Shown here: piece by piece, positions 1-5,599 of the stretch | How positions within the stretch are numbered: the first letter of the stretch is position 1 | Layout of the letters: each line of letters starts with the position of its first letter | Translations under genes and position numbers: made by a program | From: JBHELG01 sp046263195 | GTDB taxonomy: Bacteria; Actinomycetota; Nitriliruptoria; Nitriliruptorales; JAHWKO01 | Length of the DNA: 23,731 bases | NCBI GenBank assembly: GCA_046263195.1 | Contig: JBHELG010000047.1 | Span: 1 to 23,731, forward strand | Reading direction: 5' to 3' | Notes under the pieces: model-generated | Seen by the model: only the letters and a program-made list of their open reading frames with translations | The model's database searches: none | What the model was told of the DNA's origin: nothing

Positions 1-71
1 CGTACGACCCAGTGATGGGATACGGGATCGTAGACGCGGATGCGGCTGTAACGAGCTGTCTGAAAAAGTAG
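1..71 (+). CDS. S8 (subtilisin-like) peptidase, C-terminal end only
   Basis: Only the last 22 codons and the stop are present, read from base 3 to TAG at 69-71. The peptide ends in GYGIVDADAAVTSCLKK. The Gly-Tyr-Gly-x-Val-Asp-Ala-x-x-Ala-Val pattern is the usual C-terminal helix of the subtilisin catalytic domain, so this is called as an S8 serine endopeptidase. The catalytic Asp, His and Ser lie outside the window and cannot be checked. Such enzymes are normally secreted. The stop follows directly on an A5G run (63-68). The next open frame, in -1 relative to this one, is free of stops across the junction, so this may be the end of a gene or the break point of a longer fusion. Identification rests on a short motif. 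Confidence 0.6.
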   Translation, partial: YDPVMGYGIVDADAAVTSCLKK

Positions 72-76
72 AGCCA

Positions 77-83
77 GAGGTGA
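77..83 (+). promoter_or_regulatory. Ribosome binding site that decides the start of the PepX_C gene
   Basis: GAGGTGA matches seven bases of the anti-Shine-Dalgarno complement (AGGAGGTGA). It lies 8 nt before ATG 92. The GTG at 80 overlaps this site and so cannot use it, which is why ATG 92 is preferred. Its presence argues that the domain can be translated independently of the S8 gene. Confidence 0.5.
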
Positions 84-91
84 GCCCAGAA

Positions 92-793
92 ATGCCCGCC
101 GCTACCGTGATCTCCGGGTTGAATCTCAGGGTGCCCCCTGACGCGAACCTCGATACCTGCGCTGATCCTTCCTCCATGAGTGTGGCTTCTGTTGTTGAGG
201 AATATGTGATGAGAGCAGCGCTGTTTCACGCCTCGGCATGCAAGCTCGGTGGCCACCCCCAGAAGGGAACGGTGACCTACACCGACATCCCTGGCGCCAC
301 TCAGTCGGTGCTCCGATCCGGGGGCGGAAGCCGCGACTACATCGGCCAGCCGACGAGCGTGCCAATTCGGATCTCCGGCGTCGGTCGGCTCCTCCTGACG
401 GCCAGTATCGATACGACCGACACCGACTTCGCCGTGATCGTCTACGACCGGAATCCTGTAGACGGCACTTTGAAGGCGATCACCTGGGGATACCTCGACG
501 CGCGCCACCGCAAGGCGATCGATCAGCCGGGGGTTGACGTCGTCCCTGGCGCCGTAACCGATTACCGCGTGCAGCTGGCTGGGACCGAGTGGACACTGCC
601 TGCCGGACATAGCCTTCAGCTCTATGTCGCCTCTAGCGACGGGTGCACGCCAGCTACGTCAGTCGTTGGATCCGAGCCCTTATCTCCGCCCTGCTCAGAG
701 ATAGGGTCGCTCCGCTCCGACGGCAGTCGAGCCAAGGTGACCGTCCACGAGGGACCGGGGCTAACGCGCCTCGAATTTCCGTCCGTTCCGTAG
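92..793 (+). CDS. PepX_C / CocE-type C-terminal beta-sandwich domain protein
   Basis: 233 aa from ATG 92. From about residue 85 onward it has the pattern of the non-catalytic C-terminal jelly-roll domain of X-Pro dipeptidyl-peptidases and CocE/NonD hydrolases: PTSVPIRISG, then TDTDFAVIVYD, WGYLDARHR, a V-P-G-x-x-T-x-Y-R-V strand, LPAGHSLQLYVASSD, and a closing LTRLEFPSV strand. No alpha/beta-hydrolase core, nucleophile motif, signal peptide or membrane segment is present, so alone it should be non-catalytic. In known enzymes this domain packs on an S15-type hydrolase. Here the preceding gene is an S8 peptidase 20 nt upstream in another frame. The frame stays open to the left edge of the window, so a C-terminal extension of the peptidase produced by frameshift is a real alternative. 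The domain call is fairly sure; gene status is less so. Confidence 0.6.
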   Translation: MPAATVISGLNLRVPPDANLDTCADPSSMSVASVVEEYVMRAALFHASACKLGGHPQKGTVTYTDIPGATQSVLRSGGGSRDYIGQPTSVPIRISGVGRLLLTASIDTTDTDFAVIVYDRNPVDGTLKAITWGYLDARHRKAIDQPGVDVVPGAVTDYRVQLAGTEWTLPAGHSLQLYVASSDGCTPATSVVGSEPLSPPCSEIGSLRSDGSRAKVTVHEGPGLTRLEFPSVP

Positions 794-1363
794 TACCCAC
801 CCCCACTAGTGCTGATGTGATTCGGCTGGATGGCCCGGCTGGCAGGGTTCGAGCCGTCCAGCACCAAGACCGAGCGTGCAACCGTCGCTCATTGAGTGGT
901 TGCGGCGGGCCGCGCCCGGGCAGAAAGGGAGGTCGCGAGGTAGCCGTTAACCCGTGAAGGACGAAGCCGGGAGCATTCCAGCCAGGGTAGGGGCGGTTTG
1001 CGGCGTGGAATCAGGAGGGTCGGAACAGCGTCTCGTGACAACGCCGTGACAACGAACGAGAGGTGACAGGCTGGCACGGCGTGACACGCACGATCACGAC
1101 ACCATTGTGTTTCCGCAGTTCAGCGGCACATAAAGGCACCAGCTGCAACCACCGGAGACGGCAGAGGCACATGCGCCGGTTCTCCAGCTTCCCTGAAACC
1201 CGCGAGAATCGGCCCTGACGACGTTTTCGCATCAATGCGCTCTGGGTGTGCTGGTCAAGACGTTGATGAGCCTCGTTCCCTGGGCCGGTGGGAGGGCAGA
1301 AGGCACGTATTGCGATTGGGGACCTCTGTTGCCTCGTGCAACGTGTCGGCGAATGATTGTGGG
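794..1363. other. 570-bp stretch without a recognisable gene
   Basis: No open frame here has protein-like composition. The stretch holds the 825-866 hairpin, a second hairpin (GCAACC 878-883 pairing with GGTTGC 898-903) and four GTGACA words at 1035, 1046, 1063 and 1081. Minus-strand open frames across 1011-1456 are rich in Arg, Cys and Pro and look like chance reads. I see no integrase, transposase end or complete tRNA. Confidence 0.5.
825..866 (+). terminator. Long hairpin after the PepX_C gene, probable terminator with a tRNA-acceptor-like end
   Basis: Bases 825-834 pair with 853-862 as an uninterrupted 10-bp stem with one G-T pair and an 18-nt loop, 31 nt after the stop at 793. No T-tract follows, as is common for GC-rich terminators. 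The stem is followed by ACCA (863-866), so the outer 7 bp look like a tRNA acceptor stem with discriminator A and CCA, and the loop side carries GGTTCGA. D and anticodon arms are absent. A terminator is the simplest reading. Confidence 0.4.
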
Positions 1364-1771
1364 ATGTCGAACCTGCGACAGGGCTGGCCCCTGGTGGTCG
1401 CCGGAGTAGTCGCAATCGCAACCAGTGCTCGCTATGCGATGCTGATCCGGGCTCAACAGACGCCGGCCCTGTCCGACCCAGTCCCGGTCTTCGTCATCGG
1501 TTACCTGACGGCACTGGCGGTGGCCGCGATGGTTGGGGCCGCCTCATCACGCGGGCTGGCGTCAGTGGGGGCGAGCGCAGCTACTGGCGGTCTGTTCATC
1601 ATGGGCATCCTGGGCATCTTCTCCATCGGGCTGCCGCTTCTCGTTGCAGCGGGTTTCGCCGCATGGGGGCTCGCAAGGACGCGACGGTCCCGCCCCCACT
1701 CTGCGTGGCGCGATGTGGGCGTGGGACTCGTTGCGGCCGCGCTCGCCCTGGTTCTCCTCGTTCTGCCCTGA
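1364..1771 (+). CDS. Small four-helix integral membrane protein, unknown function
   Basis: 135 aa from ATG 1364. The frame is open back to 1235, but the upstream part is not protein-like, and the sequence becomes clearly membrane-like only from this Met. Hydrophobic segments lie at about residues 9-27, 41-60, 73-103 (possibly a helix or hairpin) and 117-134. A basic loop with ARTRRSR at about 104-110 fits a cytoplasmic loop by the positive-inside rule. No catalytic or binding motif is visible and I do not recognise the family. No convincing Shine-Dalgarno precedes the start (only GTGGG), so the start is provisional. It stands alone in a gene-poor stretch. Coding status is inferred from sustained hydrophobicity. 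Confidence 0.5.
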   Translation: MSNLRQGWPLVVAGVVAIATSARYAMLIRAQQTPALSDPVPVFVIGYLTALAVAAMVGAASSRGLASVGASAATGGLFIMGILGIFSIGLPLLVAAGFAAWGLARTRRSRPHSAWRDVGVGLVAAALALVLLVLP

Positions 1772-2351
1772 TTCGATGTCGGTCTGGGCGCTCAGGAACC
1801 GCCGATCTCGTGCGTCATAACGGCTCGAGAACCCGAGCGATTCAGCCCGTCCAGCCGGGCCAACGGGGTATCCGATCCGCCGGTCACCCAACGCCACATT
1901 GTCACCGCGGGCAGCCGTCAGGCAGCCACTCGCCCACCGAAAGGACCTGGGCTTCCAAGATCTGATCGTCCCGCAAGCCAGCACCTCCGCGTCCCGATAC
2001 GCACTGGTCAGCTCGTATTCCCCAAGGACGAACAGGAGATCGCCAGCGGTCGGCGCCACATGCAGATTCTGGGATGCTCACCTCGGTGGACCATGCGCCC
2101 CCGACGGCCGTCCCGACGCATCAGCCTTTGTTCGAGGGCGGCATGCTCGTCACCGAGATCGCTGATTGGACGGAATCGCGTGAGGATGGCTTCGCGTACA
2201 AAGAGTGGAGCGGCCTCAGCCGATCCGGACCAGGAAGAATCGGACGAGTGGCACCCTCTGAAAGGGACGTGATTGTCTACGGCCGGTCTGCTTGGAGCGG
2301 AACTCACGACAAGAGGTTCGTCCAAGCACCCCCGGCCGACCGACCGGCCCG

Positions 2352-2360
2352 TGATAGGCT
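2352..2360 (+). promoter_or_regulatory. Candidate extended -10 promoter for rng
   Basis: TGATAGGCT is a TGN extended -10 joined to a TAnnnT box. The same TAGGCT precedes proA, and TAGGGT precedes nadD. No -35 box is visible at 16-18 bp. A 5-bp inverted repeat (GGCCG 2334-2338 with CGGCC 2345-2349) lies just upstream and could be an operator. The predicted start is near 2367. Confidence 0.35.
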
Positions 2361-2523
2361 CTTACGACGTCGAGCGTCGGGCGCACAGACGCCGTCACGC
2401 TTCGAGCTCGTGCGTAAGCGGGCACCGATGCGGTTTGCGTTCGGCCGTCCAGGCGGCCCGGAGCGCCTGGCAAGCGGACCGAGACACTGTTCGGAGGCGC
2501 CATGAGGCCCCCAGCCTCATCCG

Positions 2524-2542
2524 TGACGGGTCGAACCCGTCA
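2524..2542 (+). other. 7-bp hairpin in the rng leader
   Basis: TGACGGG (2524-2530) pairs perfectly with CCCGTCA (2536-2542) around a 5-nt TCGAA loop. It lies in the presumed rng leader. With the CGCGTC/GACGCG hairpin at 2656-2672 it could form a structured 5' UTR. No T-tract follows. Confidence 0.4.
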
Positions 2543-2826
2543 GGCAAGTGAAGGGGGCGCCCACCGCCGCCACCGCCAAGGACTTCTGCTGGAGTGCTCC
2601 CTCCCCAATCCCAAACGAACTCCCCAAGAACAGCCCCCCGGTCAGGTTGAAGCGACGCGTCTGCCGGACGCGCGGTACGTGCACATCGCAGCCACGGCCC
2701 AAGCGGTCCTCGTTCGGCCGGTCACCCAGGCTGCCCCATGCCCATCGTGCTGTACCCGCGTGGAGCCGGAGAGCCTGCTCACCGCCGCTCAACCAGTCCT
2801 GGGGCGAACCAGAAAGCGAGCCCAGA

Positions 2827-4728
2827 GTGGACGACACAACGGCCGCGAACAGCGGCTCCAACGGCAGCCAGAAGGAGGAAGGTGCAGTCCGCACGCGCAC
2901 GCGTACCCGAACCCGAGGGGGTGCCGACGAACGACCTGAGGCCTCGCCGGACGGGAACTCGAACAGACCCGACCCGGGCGAGGACGAGGGTGTCATCACC
3001 GCAGGCGACGAGGACGCAGGCGACGAACACGGCGAACGAGCACGCCGGCGACGGCGCGGTCGACGCAGCCGCAGGCGACGTTCAACGGGAGAATCTCGAG
3101 ACGCTTCAGCTCAAGAACAGTCGGATGAACTGCAAGCGACGGATCCAGAGGGGCCGGGGTCGGAGGCGCAGCCTCCCGTGCCGGGGCCTGAGCCCAGGCG
3201 ACCCGCCCTGACGACTGGGAGCAAAGAAGCCGGCTCGGAGGAGGAGTCGGACGGCAGCAGGGAAGATGATGCTCCGGTGGCCGCGAGCGGCCGTGAGAAT
3301 CAAGACGGCGTAGAGGGCCAGATCGCCCGTAGTGGTACGCGCCTCGCCGCCAAGCAACAGACTCGACAGCGCGGCCGGAGGCGACTGGGACGCGCACGAC
3401 CGTCGCGCGAGCAGGCACCCGCCCTCGCCGAAGACGTCCGTCGTGCCGTCCTTCAGAGCGTCCCCCGCACCATGCTTGTCACGACATCAAAGGACCGCAC
3501 GCAGGTCGCGGTGCTGGAGGATCGAACCGTCGCCGAGCATTACGTCACCCGAAAGGAGGACGTCTCCTACGTCGGCAACATCTACATGGCGAGGGTCCAA
3601 AACGTCCTGCCGGGCATGGAGGCCGCCTTCCTCGACATCGGTAAGGGACGGAACGGCGTCCTCTACGCGGGCGAGGTCCTCTACGAGGAACTGGAGGCCG
3701 AAGATGAGACCCGGCTGCGGATCGAGCACGCCCTGAAACCCGGCCAGAAGGTCCTCGTGCAGGTCACCAAAGACCCCATGGGCACGAAAGGGGCCCGGCT
3801 CACCATGCAGCTCTCGCTCGCCGGACGCTACATGGTGCTCGCACCCGGCGACGGAACGCTCGGCATCTCCCGCAAGCTTCCCGACGATGAGCGTGAACGG
3901 CTGCGCAAGATTCTCAAGCGGATAAAGCCCGAAGCCAGCGGCGTGATCGTTCGAACCGCCGCTGCGGATGCCACCGAGGAGCAACTGAAGGAGGATCTCG
4001 AGCGGCTGCTGCAGAAGTGGGAGACGGTCGAGGCACGCGCGGCAACGGCAAACGCCCTCGAGCCTGTCTACGAGGAGCCTGACCTCGTCGTGCGGGTCAT
4101 TCGCGACCACTTCGGTCCGGAGTTCCTCAACCTCATCGCCGACGATCCCGATGTGCACACGAAGGTGCAGGCATACCTGGAGGAGGTCATGCCTGACGCG
4201 CTGGGCAAGCTCGAGCTTTACCAGCCTGCGGCGACGCGAAAAGGGGAGCTCCCCGAATCCCTCTTCGACGCTTACCACGTCAACGAGCAGTTGCGAAAGG
4301 CGCTCGAGCGCAAGGTCTGGCTCCCGTCGGGCGGATACATCGTCATCGAGAAGACCGAGGCGATGACCATCATCGATGTCAACACCGGCAGGTTCACGGG
4401 GACGTCGAACCTCGAGGAGACCGTTCTGAAAACGAACCTCGAGGCCGTTGAGGAGATCGTTCGTCAACTGCGACTACGCGACATCGGCGGGATGATCATC
4501 ATCGATTTCATCGACATGCTCTTGAAGGCGAACCAGGACCAGGTCGTGCGCCGCCTCAAGCGTGAGCTCCTGCGCGACCGGACCAAGACACGGGTCTCGG
4601 AGGTGAGCCGGCTCGGGCTCGTGCAGATGACGCGAAAGAACGTCTCACGCGGCTTGCTCGAGTCCTACAGTGAGCGGTGTCCCCACTGCGAGGGTCGCGG
4701 CTACAGGCTCACCCTCGAGTCGGACTGA
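2827..4728 (+). CDS. rng: Ribonuclease E/G family endoribonuclease
   Basis: Single-strand-specific endoribonuclease that starts mRNA decay and matures rRNA. From GTG 2827 it is 633 aa. Residues 1 to about 205 are low-complexity, with a TRTRTRTR run, an Arg-rich ARRRRRGRRSRRRR block and acidic patches. The catalytic core runs from about residue 206: an S1/RNase-H-like region (YVGNIYMARVQNVLPGMEAAFLDIG), then IDVNTG with Asp517 and IIIDFIDM with Asp560, which supply the Mg-binding Asp residues in E. coli RNase E, and the zinc-link motif CPHCEGRG at 618-625. There is no large C-terminal degradosome scaffold; the disordered part is N-terminal. GTG 2827 is chosen because upstream codons look non-coding and AGAAAG lies 10 nt ahead; GTG 2548 would add 93 residues. 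rne is an equally acceptable name. Confidence 0.95.
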   Translation: MDDTTAANSGSNGSQKEEGAVRTRTRTRTRGGADERPEASPDGNSNRPDPGEDEGVITAGDEDAGDEHGERARRRRRGRRSRRRRSTGESRDASAQEQSDELQATDPEGPGSEAQPPVPGPEPRRPALTTGSKEAGSEEESDGSREDDAPVAASGRENQDGVEGQIARSGTRLAAKQQTRQRGRRRLGRARPSREQAPALAEDVRRAVLQSVPRTMLVTTSKDRTQVAVLEDRTVAEHYVTRKEDVSYVGNIYMARVQNVLPGMEAAFLDIGKGRNGVLYAGEVLYEELEAEDETRLRIEHALKPGQKVLVQVTKDPMGTKGARLTMQLSLAGRYMVLAPGDGTLGISRKLPDDERERLRKILKRIKPEASGVIVRTAAADATEEQLKEDLERLLQKWETVEARAATANALEPVYEEPDLVVRVIRDHFGPEFLNLIADDPDVHTKVQAYLEEVMPDALGKLELYQPAATRKGELPESLFDAYHVNEQLRKALERKVWLPSGGYIVIEKTEAMTIIDVNTGRFTGTSNLEETVLKTNLEAVEEIVRQLRLRDIGGMIIIDFIDMLLKANQDQVVRRLKRELLRDRTKTRVSEVSRLGLVQMTRKNVSRGLLESYSERCPHCEGRGYRLTLESD

Positions 4729-4755
4729 GGGTACCTTCTGGTTCAAAGCAAGGAC

Positions 4756-4773
4756 TTTCGGGCACGTCCGAAG
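4756..4773 (+). terminator. Weak hairpin after rng
   Basis: TTTCGGG pairs with TCCGAAG (6 bp plus a wobble pair) around a CACG tetraloop, 27 nt after the rng stop. No T-tract follows. It may end rng transcription; the support is the structure alone. Confidence 0.3.
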
Positions 4774-4808
4774 AAATCTCGCTCTGTCGGTACGAGCAAT
4801 AACCCCGA

Positions 4809-4837
4809 TTGACCCCTTTGGACAGCCTCGATACCCT
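4809..4837 (+). promoter_or_regulatory. Promoter of rplU-rpmA
   Basis: TTGACC (4809-4814) and TACCCT (4832-4837) are separated by exactly 17 bp. This is the only place in the window where both boxes of a housekeeping sigma promoter are clear. It lies 62 nt before the rplU start, leaving a leader of about 55 nt that contains the 4845-4863 hairpin. Confidence 0.6.
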
Positions 4838-4844
4838 GCAGCCC

Positions 4845-4868
4845 ACGGTGCCGGTGGCACCGTTCTTT
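4845..4868 (+). promoter_or_regulatory. rplU leader hairpin, candidate attenuator
   Basis: ACGGTGCC (4845-4852) pairs perfectly with GGCACCGT (4856-4863) around a GGT loop and is followed by TCTTTG. That is a terminator-like structure lying between the rplU promoter and its start codon. L21 operons are autoregulated through leader RNA in Bacillus; whether this structure does the same is inference. Confidence 0.45.
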
Positions 4869-4899
4869 GCGCACCAGCCACTTCGGCAGGAGGCAAGCC

Positions 4900-5202
4900 G
4901 TGTACGCCGTCGTCGCCACCGGCGGAAAGCAGTACCGCGTTGCTCCTGGCGACGAGGTTCAGGTCGAGAAGATCGACGGGGACGTCGGCGACAGTGTGAC
5001 GCTCCGAGCGCTCATGCTCGTCGACGACGAAGGAGCCGTCACGGCGGGGCCAGATCTGCGAGGGCGGACGGTCACGGCCACGATCACCGGGCACGGCAAG
5101 GGCAAGAAGATCACCGTCTTCAACTACAAGAACAAGACCCGGCAGCGCAAGAAGAAGGGTCATCGGCAGCTCTACACGACCCTGAGAGTAGAAGAGCTCT
5201 AG
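4900..5202 (+). CDS. rplU: 50S ribosomal protein L21
   Basis: 100 aa, the usual length for L21. It begins YAVVATGGKQYRVAPGDEVQVEKI after the initiator, the standard L21 N-terminus, and carries the Lys-rich conserved stretch FNYKNKTRQRKKKGHRQ that contacts 23S rRNA. GTG 4900 is chosen because AGGAGG (4888-4893) lies 6 nt upstream; the frame extends to ATG 4867, but those residues are not L21-like. It is first gene of the rplU-rpmA unit, with a promoter at 4809-4837 and a leader hairpin. rpmA follows 73 nt later, the near-universal pairing in bacteria. Confidence 0.98.
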   Translation: MYAVVATGGKQYRVAPGDEVQVEKIDGDVGDSVTLRALMLVDDEGAVTAGPDLRGRTVTATITGHGKGKKITVFNYKNKTRQRKKKGHRQLYTTLRVEEL

Positions 5203-5275
5203 GCCGGCCCAGTTGAGCTGAACGGCTACAGCAGAAGAACGTGGAAGCCGCGCACGCGCGGGCAGGAGGCGGAAG

Positions 5276-5533
5276 ATGGCGCACAAGAAGGGCGGCGGCT
5301 CGTCGCACAACGGCCGTGACTCCAAGCCCAAGTACCTCGGGGTCAAAGCCTATGGGGGCGAGACCGTGACGGCCGGAAGCATCATCGTCCGCCAGCGCGG
5401 CACCCGCATCCACCCCGGCCGCAACGTCGGTCGGGGCGGTGACGACACGCTCTTCGCTCTCGTCGACGGGACGGTCGCCTTCAACAATCGACGCAACCGC
5501 AAGTACGCCGAGGTCGTCCCCAACGGCGAGTAG
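5276..5533 (+). CDS. rpmA: 50S ribosomal protein L27
   Basis: 85 aa. It starts AHKKGGGSSHNGRDS, the flexible N-terminal tail that reaches toward the peptidyl-transferase centre, so it is the unprocessed form without the cleavable leader found in Firmicutes. The conserved GVKAYGGETVTAGSIIVRQRGT and HPGRNVGRGGDDTLFA motifs follow. AGGAGG at 5264-5269 lies 6 nt before the ATG. It is cotranscribed with rplU and followed by a strong intrinsic terminator at 5554-5584. Confidence 0.98.
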   Translation: MAHKKGGGSSHNGRDSKPKYLGVKAYGGETVTAGSIIVRQRGTRIHPGRNVGRGGDDTLFALVDGTVAFNNRRNRKYAEVVPNGE

Positions 5534-5553
5534 TCACACAGGAGTGCGGCCGG

Positions 5554-5584
5554 GAGGGCGGCTACGGCCGCCCTCGTTCATTTT
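5554..5584 (+). terminator. Intrinsic terminator of rplU-rpmA
   Basis: GAGGGCGGC pairs with GCCGCCCTC (9 bp, all Watson-Crick) around a TACG tetraloop, followed by GTTCATTTT. It begins 20 nt after the rpmA stop. This is the best-formed terminator in the window. It lies directly upstream of the obgE start, so obgE may be expressed by read-through or from a promoter I cannot see. Confidence 0.75.
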
Positions 5585-5588
5585 CGAG

Positions 5589-5594
5589 AGGAGG
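5589..5594 (+). promoter_or_regulatory. Ribosome binding site that decides the obgE start
   Basis: AGGAGG at 5589-5594 is a perfect Shine-Dalgarno. It overlaps the in-frame GTG at 5594 and sits 5 nt before the GTG at 5600, so 5600 is taken as the start. Confidence 0.6.
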
Positions 5595-5599
5595 TGGAC

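Larger units (their letters stand above)
1772..2826. other. Gene-poor 1.05-kb stretch holding the probable rng promoter and leader
   Basis: No frame here convinces as a gene. The minus-strand frame at 1562-2059 and the plus-strand frame at 2074-2505 each have a short GC-rich-third-position start that decays into low-complexity Arg/Pro/Ser sequence, so they may be relics. A TAGGCT -10 box at 2355-2360 and hairpins at 2334-2349, 2524-2542 and 2656-2672 fit an untranslated leader for rng. The rng frame is open back to GTG 2548, but codons 2548-2826 are not RNase-like. Confidence 0.45.

Noticed and set aside
825..866. Functional tRNA gene
   Set aside because: The acceptor-like stem and ACCA are present, but there is no D arm or anticodon arm, and the supposed T stem pairs at only one or two positions.
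1562..2059. 165-aa minus-strand frame starting VAPTAGDLLFVLGEYEL
   Set aside because: The first 35 or so residues look protein-like, but it decays to Gln/Glu/Arg-rich sequence and overlaps the better-supported membrane protein. At most a relic.
2074..2505. 143-aa plus-strand frame starting MLTSVDHAPPTAV
   Set aside because: The first 50 residues have GC-rich third positions, then the sequence becomes Arg/Pro/Ser low complexity, crosses the candidate rng promoter and has no family signature.
3487..4467. 326-aa open frame on the minus strand opposite rng
   Set aside because: It mirrors the conserved RNase catalytic core and has no motif of its own; high GC at third positions keeps antisense frames open.
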